Shown here: positions 9,350-16,283 of the stretch, one piece after another | How the letters are laid out: the number at the start of each line of letters is the position of its first letter | Position numbering within the stretch: position 1 is the first letter of the stretch | NCBI RefSeq assembly: GCF_001412085.1 | Contig: NZ_LKEV01000001.1 | Location: 558,001-622,000, forward strand | Direction: 5' to 3' | Source: Corynebacterium lowii | GTDB lineage: Bacteria; Actinomycetota; Actinomycetes; Mycobacteriales; Mycobacteriaceae | DNA: 64,000 bases | Made by a program: the position numbers and the translations under genes | The notes under the pieces: generated by a model | What the model was told of the DNA's origin: nothing | The model's input: the letters and a program-made list of their open reading frames with translations, nothing else | Database searches by the model: none

Positions 9350-10585
9350 ACTCGGTGGAAGTGATGATGGGGGAGGGGGCTGCTCTGCGGCGTGTGGGTG
9401 AGGCGCATTTCACGAGGAGTAGGGGGAGGGTTTCGACCACCTTTCTCTATGATGCGAATTATCTTTCCCAAGGTGGGGAGAATATTGATCCTGCTCTGCG
9501 GTTGGTTCCGGGAGCGCAGTACCATGATGGGCTGCTGCGTTCCTTTGCGGATAGCACCCCTGATCGGTGGGGGCGGAATCTTATAGAAAAATCAGAGCGC
9601 GCTCGTGCCCGTGAGGAGGGGAGAACACCTCGCCGCCTTGATGGACGTAGATTTTCTCTTGGGGGTCAGTGATAACACGCGCCAAGGTGCACTGCGCTTT
9701 CGCTCGCTGGGGGAAACGGATTTTCTAGGCGAGCCGTCTAAAGTTCCGCATCTTATCTCTTTGCCTGAGTTGTTGCGGGCAAGCGATGAATTAATTTCTG
9801 AGGACGATCCTGTAGAGGCCATCAAGCATCTTTTGGATACCGGAAGCACGGGGTTGGGTGGGGCGCGCCCCAAGGCTTCCGTGCTATTGGAGGATGGCTC
9901 TTTGGCAATAGTGAAGTTTCCTCATGGAAGTGATCGCTGGGATGTGATGGCGTGGGAAGCCACGATGCTTGATCTTCAGGAAAAAGCTGGAATTGTGGTT
10001 CCACAGAGACGATTGATTCGAGTGGGCCGCCGTAACGTTTTGGTGGTGCGGAGGTTTGATCGTGGCAAAGACGGGGCTCGTATTGGCTATATGAGCGCCA
10101 TGACGGCGACGGAATCTTCCGATGGCGACCAGCGAGATTACGCTGATATAGCAGAGGCGATGCGGGATATATCTTCCTCGGTTAAGAAAGATCACCGCAG
10201 TTTGTATCGTAGGGTTATTGCTAATGCCGCATTGGGAAACACTGACGATCACTTGCGGAATCACGGGTTCATTGCTGTGGGTGGGGGCTGGGAGTTGAGC
10301 CCTGTTTTTGACGTGAATCCGAACCCCGATATTCATAACCGCCGAGCCACCTCTGTCGTGGGTACGGATACATTTCCTGATGAGGTAGGAGCGGTTTTGG
10401 ACCTGGCGGAAGAGTGTGGCATGAGGCTGGAAGGGGCGAAACGGGAGTTGCTGCGTATCGCAGATTCCTTTGCAGATTGGGAAACTCTGGCCCGCAACAA
10501 TGGTATTGCCCAGCGGGAAATTCTTATGATGGCTGATTCTATACGGCCACGTTTGGGGGCTATTGCTGCAATTGGGGATAGGTAG
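9346..10585 (+). pseudogene. hipA: HipA-family kinase gene split by a +1 frame change
   Basis: Two overlapping frames together encode one complete HipA-like Ser/Thr kinase of about 412 residues. Frame one (9346-9672, 108 codons) carries the HipA N-terminal region up to DSTPDRWGRNLIEKSERARA and then degenerates. Frame two continues with DVDFLLGVSDNTRQGALRF, the normal continuation. Removing one G at 9643-9644 joins them as EGRTPRRLDDVDFLLGVSD. There is no homopolymer or classic slippery heptamer. The possibilities are an inactivating insertion, a sequencing error, or a functional split at the point where HipS/HipT-type systems divide HipA. All kinase motifs downstream are intact, which argues that any damage is recent. 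Confidence 0.75.
9605..10585 (+). CDS. HipA kinase part as an independent frame (HipT-like)
   Basis: An open frame of up to 326 codons from GTG 9605; another start is ATG 9641. It contains HipA N-subdomain 2 and the whole kinase core: GARPKASVLLEDGSLAIVKF (ATP-binding region with Lys), NAALGNTDDHLRNHGF (catalytic loop with Asp and Asn) and LSPVFDVNPNP (metal-binding Asp). If translated alone it would resemble HipT, a kinase lacking N-subdomain 1. The only good Shine-Dalgarno (AGGAGG, about 9614-9619) is too far from ATG 9641 and downstream of GTG 9605, so independent translation is unproven. HipA and HipT kinases phosphorylate aminoacyl-tRNA synthetases. The target here is unknown. Confidence 0.5.
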   Translation: MPVRRGEHLAALMDVDFLLGVSDNTRQGALRFRSLGETDFLGEPSKVPHLISLPELLRASDELISEDDPVEAIKHLLDTGSTGLGGARPKASVLLEDGSLAIVKFPHGSDRWDVMAWEATMLDLQEKAGIVVPQRRLIRVGRRNVLVVRRFDRGKDGARIGYMSAMTATESSDGDQRDYADIAEAMRDISSSVKKDHRSLYRRVIANAALGNTDDHLRNHGFIAVGGGWELSPVFDVNPNPDIHNRRATSVVGTDTFPDEVGAVLDLAEECGMRLEGAKRELLRIADSFADWETLARNNGIAQREILMMADSIRPRLGAIAAIGDR

Positions 10586-10599
10586 TAGGCGAGAGTATC

Positions 10600-10622
10600 C
10601 GTCATAACATGGTGTTATGACG
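10600..10622. repeat. Perfect 10-bp palindrome after hipA
   Basis: CGTCATAACA (10600-10609) and TGTTATGACG (10613-10622) are exact inverted repeats around a 3-base centre. No T-run follows, so it is a poor terminator. It shares the half-site GTCATAAC with the hipB promoter region (9011-9018). It could be a second HipB operator that lets the complex bind both ends of the operon, or a hairpin stabilising the mRNA 3' end. Confidence 0.55.
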
Positions 10623-10818
10623 AGTTGAATCGTCGTATGGCATGGATTGTTGTTCCCTTGCCTGCACTATCATGGTGAGTGAGTCTTTGCCGTTGACCTT
10701 CCGCTATAGGGAGAGTGCCGATGACAAGGGCTTATTATTTTCTCAAAGGGCGATAGAGGTGATGGCGGGGGCGCTAATTCCTGTATCAGGCGAATTATCT
10801 TCCCGCAGTCGGAAGATG
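10623..10818. other. Gap between the convergent hipBA and hicAB modules
   Basis: About 200 bases between the two convergent toxin-antitoxin operons. The open frames crossing it on either strand have no ribosome site and no resemblance to known proteins. I see no terminator hairpin with a T-run and no att-like repeat. Confidence 0.4.
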
Positions 10819-11205
10819 CTAGGAAGCGTTGTGAGTAAGAAGTTGGGCAACGCGGCTGGGGGAAATGTCGAGAAGATACGCGGAATCCGTGACGTTGAGG
10901 CCTTGCGATTGCAGTTCGGAAGCCACTTTTCTTGCCTTATCGGTGGCATATTGTTGAGCCTGTGCGGCTGCTTTAGTGGCTTCACGGCTCGTTTCTGCAT
11001 CATTAAGTGCTGAACCAATATCGGGAGTGATAATGATGGAGAGATCATCATGGTTGAGGCCTGATTCTTCCGTACCCAAATAATCACGTACTTGGCGTTC
11101 GGCATCATGCAGATATTGAACACTCGTGGCGCGGCTTTCATCGCCCTCAATGATAAGATCCCAGCCTTGTTCCCATTTTTGAGCGGAAACAGTAACAGTA
11201 TTCAT
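10819..11205 (-). CDS. hicB: HicB-like antitoxin with C-terminal HTH
   Basis: A 128-residue protein. The N-terminal half (MNTVTVSAQKWEQGWDLIIE...) has the strand-rich HicB fold typical of actinobacterial HicB-like antitoxins. An Ala-rich helix (about 72-100) leads to a C-terminal HTH with LNVTDSAYLLDISPSRVAQLL. HicB proteins mask the HicA mRNA interferase and repress the operon. It starts 15 bases after the stop of the hicA-like frame, with AGAGGTGGA upstream of ATG 11205. The frame is intact, unlike its presumed partner. It converges on hipA. Confidence 0.75.
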   Translation of the reverse strand: MNTVTVSAQKWEQGWDLIIEGDESRATSVQYLHDAERQVRDYLGTEESGLNHDDLSIIITPDIGSALNDAETSREATKAAAQAQQYATDKARKVASELQSQGLNVTDSAYLLDISPSRVAQLLTHNAS

Positions 11206-11220
11206 ATCATTCCACCTCTA

Positions 11221-11412
11221 CTATTCCTGTGAAACACGGGCGATGGCCTTGAGTGCGGCACGTGTGACGGCCGGTGAAACCTCACGGGTGGACGTGATGA
11301 TAACCGGACGGGTGAGGTCGGGGTGTTCCCATATTTCGTGGTCACCCTTGCCCTGGCGGATCATCTGGAAACCCGCAGTGTGCAGCCGATGAACCGGTTA
11401 GCGTTAGTTCAT
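11221..11412 (-). pseudogene. hicA: HicA-like mRNA interferase frame with two early stop codons
   Basis: The minus-strand frame ending at 11221 encodes PVHRLHTAGFQMIRQGKGDH and then EIWEHPDLTRP ... VSPAVTRAALKAIARVSQE, a good match to small HicA toxins (GKGDHEIW carries the catalytic His). The only upstream in-frame ATG, at 11412, is followed by AAC, TAA, CGC, TAA before this reading begins at 11397. Codons 3 and 5 are therefore stops. The internal ATG in GFQMIRQG would drop the first helix. Either the toxin is dead, with hicB retained, or it starts at a non-standard codon such as CTG. The early stops lie inside the 11384-11417 hairpin. Confidence 0.6.
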
Positions 11413-11417
11413 CGGCT
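11384..11417. repeat. 11-bp inverted repeat at the start of hicA (putative operator)
   Basis: AGCCGATGAAC (11384-11394) pairs exactly with GTTCATCGGCT (11407-11417) around a 12-base centre. It covers the ATG and both stops of the hicA frame, where a HicB operator would be expected. It overlaps the accBC terminator hairpin by three bases, so the two hairpins cannot both form fully in one RNA. Confidence 0.6.
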
Positions 11418-11454
11418 TGCCAACGGTGCAGCTTAGCTCGCACCGTTGGCAAGC
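11415..11454 (-). terminator. Strong hairpin downstream of accBC
   Basis: Fifteen paired bases (11415-11429 with 11440-11454, core TTGCCAACGGTGC) around a 10-base loop begin 13 bases after the accBC stop. No U-run follows on the minus strand, so termination efficiency is uncertain. It separates accBC from the hicAB module. Confidence 0.65.
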
Positions 11455-11467
11455 AACACAGGTGTGG

Positions 11468-13222
11468 CTATTTAATCTCCAACATCTGCTCGCCCTTGGT
11501 CACCCCGGTGCCAGCCGCCACGCTCAGCCCGGAAACCACGCCGGATTTATGGGCCTTCACCGGGTTTTCCATCTTCATGGCCTCCAGAATCACCACGATC
11601 TCACCTTCGGAAACCTCTTGGCCATCCTCCACTTCTACCTTGATGACGGTACCCTGCATGGGAGCCACCACGGCGTCGCCCGACACCGCAGCCTTGGCGC
11701 CTTTGCTGCGGCGACGCTTCGTGCGCTTCTTAGCGCCGCCCAAGCTAAAATTTGCGGGAAGTGCTACCTCCACGCGGCGTCCGTCGATCTCCACGATCAT
11801 GCGGTTGAGGGTGGAGGGCTCGGAGGGGTCGGCAGCCTCGGAATCGTCAAAGGGCTGTACCGGGTTATCCCAGGCCTCCTCGATCCACTTGGTGTACACG
11901 CCAAAGCCGTGTGAGGTTCCGATGAAGTCGGGATCGTCCACGATGGCCCGGTGGAAGGGGAGGACCGTGGGCATTCCCTCCACCACGAACTCCGCCAGGG
12001 CGCGGCGGGAGCGGGCAAGGGCTTGGTCGCGGTCTTGGCCGTGCACGATCAGCTTGGCGAGCATGGAATCGAATTGCCCGCCGATCACGCTGCCCTCGCG
12101 GATACCGGAGTCCACGCGCACGCCGGGGCCACCGGCTTCCCGGTAGCGGGTGATGGTTCCGGGGGCGGGCATGAATCCGGCGCCCGCGTCCTCGCCGTTG
12201 ATGCGGAACTCAAAGGCGTGGCCCTGGGGGGCGGGGTCCTCGGTGATGCTCAGCGGCAATCCGGCGGCGATGCGGAACTGTTCTTGTACCAGGTCGATCC
12301 CGGTGGTCATTTCCGTGACGGGGTGCTCCACCTGAAGGCGGGTATTGACCTCTAGGAAGGAAATGAGTCCATCGGAGCCCACCAGGTATTCCACGGTGCC
12401 CGCGCCGTAGTAGCCGGCCTCCTTACAGATTGCCTTGGCCGAGGCATGAATGGCATAGCGCTGTTCATCGCTGAGGTAAGGGGCGGGTGCTTCCTCCACG
12501 AGCTTTTGGAAGCGGCGCTGTAAGGTGCAATCGCGGGTGCCCACCACAATGACGTTGCCGTGCTTATCGGCAAGCACCTGGGCCTCTACGTGGCGGGCCT
12601 TGTCCAGGTAGCGCTCCACGAAACATTCGCCGCGGCCAAAGGCGGAGACGGCCTCGCGGGTGGCGGATTCGTAGAGGTCCGTTACTTCTTCTTTGGTATA
12701 GGCCACCTTCATGCCGCGTCCGCCGCCACCAAAGGCTGCCTTGATGGCGATGGGAAGACCGTGCTCCTCGGCAAAGGCCAGTACCTCGTCAGCCCCGGAG
12801 ACTGGATTTTTGGTGCCGGGGGCCATCGGAGCCCCCGCGCGCACCGCGATGTGGCGGGCGGCCACCTTATCGCCCAGGGTGGCGATGGCCTCGGGGGAGG
12901 GGCCAACCCAGGTGAGGCCGGCGTCGATAACGGCCTGGGCAAAGTCCGCGTTCTCGGAGAGGAAGCCATAGCCGGGGTGAATGGTATCGGCCCCGGCCTT
13001 GTGGGCGGCGTCGATAATTTTAGGAATGTTGAGATAGCTCTCGGCGGAGGTCTGCCCGCCAAGAGCAAAGGCTTCGTCGGCCAGTTCCACGAAGGGCGCG
13101 TTAGCATCGGGCTCGGCGTAGACCGCCACGGTGGAGTAGCCGGCCTCCCGGGCTCCGCGGATAATGCGCACCGCGATTTCTCCGCGGTTAGCCACGAGCA
13201 CCTTGGATATTTCTCCTGCCAC
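11468..13222 (-). CDS. accBC: Acyl-CoA carboxylase alpha subunit (biotin carboxylase plus biotin carrier)
   Basis: About 584 residues, shared alpha subunit of acetyl-/propionyl-/long-chain acyl-CoA carboxylases. The biotin carboxylase domain covers about 1-450 ([13 protein letters not shown], the ATP-grasp loop [26 protein letters not shown]). A basic linker ([11 protein letters not shown]) leads to the biotinyl domain with EAMKMEN (Lys 35 residues from the end). GTG 13222 is chosen: AGGAGG lies 11 bases upstream, and the N-terminus and length then fit C. glutamicum AccBC (591). The frame extends to ATG 13339 without family similarity. Partner beta and epsilon subunits are at 18353 and 18134. 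Confidence 0.95.
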   Translation of the reverse strand: MAGEISKVLVANRGEIAVRIIRGAREAGYSTVAVYAEPDANAPFVELADEAFALGGQTSAESYLNIPKIIDAAHKAGADTIHPGYGFLSENADFAQAVIDAGLTWVGPSPEAIATLGDKVAARHIAVRAGAPMAPGTKNPVSGADEVLAFAEEHGLPIAIKAAFGGGGRGMKVAYTKEEVTDLYESATREAVSAFGRGECFVERYLDKARHVEAQVLADKHGNVIVVGTRDCTLQRRFQKLVEEAPAPYLSDEQRYAIHASAKAICKEAGYYGAGTVEYLVGSDGLISFLEVNTRLQVEHPVTEMTTGIDLVQEQFRIAAGLPLSITEDPAPQGHAFEFRINGEDAGAGFMPAPGTITRYREAGGPGVRVDSGIREGSVIGGQFDSMLAKLIVHGQDRDQALARSRRALAEFVVEGMPTVLPFHRAIVDDPDFIGTSHGFGVYTKWIEEAWDNPVQPFDDSEAADPSEPSTLNRMIVEIDGRRVEVALPANFSLGGAKKRTKRRRSKGAKAAVSGDAVVAPMQGTVIKVEVEDGQEVSEGEIVVILEAMKMENPVKAHKSGVVSGLSVAAGTGVTKGEQMLEIK

Positions 13223-13441
13223 TTGGGTTTGAGCCTCCTGCTTAGCGGTTTGCTTCCTTAAGGTCGGTGCATCGCTAGGGGCCGTGCCGCGTTTCTTTCC
13301 TATTTTGCCTAGAAAAGAACCACCGGACGGTGCATGCACACACAGGGGAACATGCTACACACTTACCGGTGGAAAGCGGGAAGTGAAAGGAAAAGGGGAT
13401 ACGAAAGATCCTTATATTAGGGGACGTTTAAAGGCTTAAGA

Positions 13442-14308
13442 TTACCCGTCGATGGTGATGGGCATGCGCACCATGTTGCCCCACTCGGACCACGAACCGT
13501 CATAGTTGCGCACGGAGTTAAAGCCAAGCAGATACTTCAACACGAACCAGGTGTGCGCGGAGCGATCGCCCAGGTGGCTATAAACCACGGTGGGCTGATC
13601 GGGTTCGAGGGAGTGGTACTGGCGCTCCAATTCCGCGCGGGTGCGGAAATTATTGTTGGGGTAGATGGCATTTTCCCAGGGGATATTGATGGCGGTGGGA
13701 ATATGGCCTGCTCGCAGGGCGGTTTTTTCCGCGGGGACGGTGGCGTCGCCCGTGTACTGGTCGATGCCGCGGACGTCGATAAGCATGGTCTTGTCGCTGC
13801 ACGCGGCGCCGAGTACCTCATCGACGAAGGCGCGCGCGGGGGCGTCGTGACGCTCCACTACGGGGTAATCGGTGGCGGGGTAATCGGGCACGGTAAAGGA
13901 GGTGTCGCGCTCCTCGGCCATCCAGGCATCGCGCCCGCCGTCGAGGAGGCGCACGTCCTTGTGGCCGAAAAGCTGGAATACCCACAGCGTGTAGGCGGCC
14001 CAGCCGTTAGATTTATCACCGTAGATCACCACGGTGTCATCCCGCGCGATGCCTTTGCTGCGCATGAGGGCGGCAAAGCCCGCGCCGTCGATGAAGTCCC
14101 GGCTAATGGGGTCGTTGAGGTCGCGCTGCCAGTCGATGCGCACGGCGCCGGGGACGTGCCCAATATCGTAAAGAAGGGAATCCTCATCCGATTCCACGAT
14201 TCTTAAACCGGGTACTCCGATGCGCGCGGAAAGCCATGAGGCCGATACCACGCGCTCGGGGTGGGCGTAGTCCTGGAAGGAGGGGTGGGGATCGGCGGGA
14301 ACGGGCAT
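13442..14308 (-). CDS. thtR: Two-domain rhodanese (thiosulfate sulfurtransferase-like), catalytic Cys replaced by Ser
   Basis: A 288-residue tandem rhodanese. The N-terminal structural domain (about 15-140) carries [11 protein letters not shown], and the C-terminal domain (about 165-280) carries [11 protein letters not shown]. Rhodaneses transfer sulfur through a Cys in the loop before HTWFVL. Here the loop reads [17 protein letters not shown], with Ser (AGC, about residue 244) where SseA/CysA-type enzymes have Cys in YCRIGERSSHTWFVL. Activity by the normal persulfide route is therefore doubtful. ATG 14308 follows GAAGAGAA. The gene next to accBC is thtR in C. glutamicum, so this looks like a true orthologue. 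The symbol rests on synteny. Confidence 0.85.
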   Translation of the reverse strand: MPVPADPHPSFQDYAHPERVVSASWLSARIGVPGLRIVESDEDSLLYDIGHVPGAVRIDWQRDLNDPISRDFIDGAGFAALMRSKGIARDDTVVIYGDKSNGWAAYTLWVFQLFGHKDVRLLDGGRDAWMAEERDTSFTVPDYPATDYPVVERHDAPARAFVDEVLGAACSDKTMLIDVRGIDQYTGDATVPAEKTALRAGHIPTAINIPWENAIYPNNNFRTRAELERQYHSLEPDQPTVVYSHLGDRSAHTWFVLKYLLGFNSVRNYDGSWSEWGNMVRMPITIDG

Positions 14309-14606
14309 GATTTTCTCTTCTTTCTGTTGGGTTTTATGAGGAAAAGCGGATTTTATGCGTTGCCGTGAAGCAGCCGCGAGGCAACGGTCTAGCGGAATAC
14401 ACAATAGTAGTCTGCGGGATAAATCATCACCACCGCAGGAGGAATGTGGCGTTTCCTACATTGACCTTTCTGTAGGTGAGGGCATCACGCAGCGGGCCTA
14501 CACTGGGCGATGGGGCCGGTGAGGAAGGCCCCGCGTCCCCGGCGATGGCCGCGATGGCCCAGGGCTGGCGACGCTCCCCGTTGTGGCTCAGAAAGGGTTT
14601 CCCTCC
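14309..14606. other. Divergent promoter region between the rhodanese and ATP-grasp genes
   Basis: About 300 bases between divergent genes. TTGACC (14461-14466) and TACACT (14499-14504) resemble -35 and -10 boxes but are too far apart to act together. I see no small gene, repeat or riboswitch-like fold that I can support. Confidence 0.35.
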
Positions 14607-15662
14607 GTGCATAAGGCAATTGTGGTCTTTGAGGTTGAAGGCGGCTCCGACAAATACTTTGACGGGCACCGCAAGGACACCATGCCCATCGTCAACGCCA
14701 TCAAGGACGCCGGGTGGCACTCCGAGGTGGTGTACTTCCGCCCGGAATGGTCCGAGGACCTATACACCTACGTATCCGAGAACTTTGACGCCTACATCTC
14801 CCGCGTGAACCCCGGGAACATTCCCGGTGGGGAAAAGGGCTACTTTGATCTACTGACCAAGCTCTCCGACGCCGGCCTGGTGGGCATGTCCACGCCCGAG
14901 GAAATGATGGCCTACGGGGCCAAGGATGCGCTGGTGAAACTCAACGACACCGACCTCGTGCCCTCCGATACCGCCGCCTACTACGACGTAGAATCCTTCC
15001 ACCAGACCTTCCCCACCTCCCTGTCCTACGGCGAGCGCGTGCTCAAGCAGAACCGCGGCTCCACCGGCTCCGGCATCTGGCGCGTGCGCATTGCCGACGC
15101 CGCCGTGGCCGAGGCCTCCACCCCCGGTACCGCTCTGCCGCTGGACACTAAGCTCAAGTGCACCGAGGCCGTGGACAACCACACCGAGGAGCGCGAGCTG
15201 GGCGAGTTCATGGACTTCTGCGATCAGTACATCGTGGGCGATAACGGCATGCTCGTGGACATGCGCTTCATGCCGCGCATCGTGGAGGGAGAGATTCGTA
15301 TTCTCCTGGTGGGAGCGGACCCCGTGTTCGTGGTGCACAAGAAGCCCGCCGAGGGCGGCGAGAACTTCTCCGCCACCCTCTTCTCCGGGGCGAAGTACAC
15401 CTATGATTCCCCCGAGGCATGGCAGGAACTGGTGGACCTCTTTGCCGAGGTGCGTCCCGTGATCGCGGAGAAGCTGGGCGGCGATAATATCCCGCTGATC
15501 TGGACCGCGGACTTCATGCTGGATACCGCCGAGGACGGCAGCGATACCTACGTGCTGGGCGAGATCAACTGCTCCTGCGTGGGCTTCACTTCTGAGCTGG
15601 ACATGGGCATCCAGGAGAAGGTGGCCCGCGAGGCTATCTCGCGCGTGGAGAAGAAGGGCTAA
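14607..15662 (+). CDS. Cj0069-family protein, ATP-grasp-like
   Basis: About 351 residues. The overall pattern is ATP-grasp: an N-terminal pre-ATP fold (VHKAIVVFEVEG...), a nucleotide-binding region around VLKQNRGSTGSGIWRVRI (about 155-172), and a C-terminal metal-binding segment ending GEINCSCVGFTSELDMG. It resembles the Cj0069 family named from Campylobacter, whose reaction is unknown. ATP-grasp enzymes usually ligate a carboxylate to an amine or thiol. GTG 14607 has AAAGGG 9 bases upstream. GTG 14583 has no site. It is followed by its own terminator and stands alone. The adjacent CSC near the predicted metal site is unusual. Confidence 0.75.
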   Translation: MHKAIVVFEVEGGSDKYFDGHRKDTMPIVNAIKDAGWHSEVVYFRPEWSEDLYTYVSENFDAYISRVNPGNIPGGEKGYFDLLTKLSDAGLVGMSTPEEMMAYGAKDALVKLNDTDLVPSDTAAYYDVESFHQTFPTSLSYGERVLKQNRGSTGSGIWRVRIADAAVAEASTPGTALPLDTKLKCTEAVDNHTEERELGEFMDFCDQYIVGDNGMLVDMRFMPRIVEGEIRILLVGADPVFVVHKKPAEGGENFSATLFSGAKYTYDSPEAWQELVDLFAEVRPVIAEKLGGDNIPLIWTADFMLDTAEDGSDTYVLGEINCSCVGFTSELDMGIQEKVAREAISRVEKKG

Positions 15663-15683
15663 AGGTCTCCGCGGCTGTTGTGA

Positions 15684-15717
15684 GAACCCCTGCGCTGTGA
15701 CGGCGCGGGGGTTCTTT
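15684..15717 (+). terminator. Rho-independent terminator of the ATP-grasp gene
   Basis: GAACCCCTGCGC (15684-15695) pairs over 12 positions (one G-U) with GCGCGGGGGTTC (15703-15714) around a 7-base loop and is followed by TTT. It lies 22 bases after the stop codon. Confidence 0.8.
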
Positions 15718-15815
15718 GCCTGCGGGGCCGGGAGCGATAGGGGAGCCGCGGAGAAACGCCAAAGGGGCAGCATCTCTGAGAAACAGAAGAACGCCCAAAC
15801 GGCCCGGCAGGGCAC

Positions 15816-16226
15816 CTACCCCAGCAGCGTGCGCACGGAGTCCGGGTCGGCGTCGGAAAGCATTTGCCGGCAGCGGTCATACTCCGAATCCTCCCCGATG
15901 GCCTTGGCGGCTAGGGCCAGGGCCGCGATGGCGCGCAGCACGCCTTGATTGGGCTCGTGAGAAAAGGGCACGGGACCCCAGCCCTTCCACCCATTCGCAC
16001 GCAAGCGATCAAGGCTGCGGTGATAGCCCGTGCGGGCGAAGGCGTAGGCGGTCAGGCGAGCCTCGTCGGTGTCCGCCTCTTTGAGGGCGTCTTCGGCTCG
16101 CACCGCCCACACCAGGGGGCTTTCCGGGTGCGCCAGCGCCGTGCCGGTAGCCCGAAGATCGGAGCCCTGGGCGGGGTCGGCGGGCAGCTGGACGGGAGGG
16201 GGAGCGAGCATATCGTTCATATTCAT
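15816..16226 (-). CDS. DUF3151 family protein
   Basis: A 136-residue, largely helical cytosolic protein conserved in actinobacteria and assigned to DUF3151 from features such as LAPPPVQLPAD near the N-terminus, WAVRAEDAL, AYAFARTGYHRSLDRLRANGW and the segment around PNQGVLRAIAALA. No function is known. ATG 16226 is preferred over GTG 16235 because a TAGAGT -10 hexamer ends 7 bases before it. It converges on the ATP-grasp gene. Confidence 0.8.
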   Translation of the reverse strand: MNMNDMLAPPPVQLPADPAQGSDLRATGTALAHPESPLVWAVRAEDALKEADTDEARLTAYAFARTGYHRSLDRLRANGWKGWGPVPFSHEPNQGVLRAIAALALAAKAIGEDSEYDRCRQMLSDADPDSVRTLLG

Positions 16227-16239
16227 GTGTACCACTCTA
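16227..16239 (-). promoter_or_regulatory. -10 element of leaderless DUF3151 promoter
   Basis: On the minus strand TAGAGT (16239-16234) is followed by 7 bases and ATG 16226. There is no room for a ribosome site, so the mRNA is probably leaderless. Confidence 0.5.
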
Positions 16240-16283
16240 GTGATCTGTCTACACCTGGCCGCCGAGCGTTTGTGGCCTCGTGC

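Noticed and set aside
10600..10622. Intrinsic terminator for hipBA
   Set aside because: The palindrome is AT-rich with a 3-base loop and no T-run. An operator or mRNA end hairpin fits better.
10642..11013. 123-codon plus-strand frame between hipA and hicB
   Set aside because: It overlaps hicB antisense, has no ribosome site and no recognisable family.
14461..14504. TTGACC and TACACT as one sigma-A promoter for the ATP-grasp gene
   Set aside because: The spacing of 32 bases is about twice what a -35/-10 pair requires.
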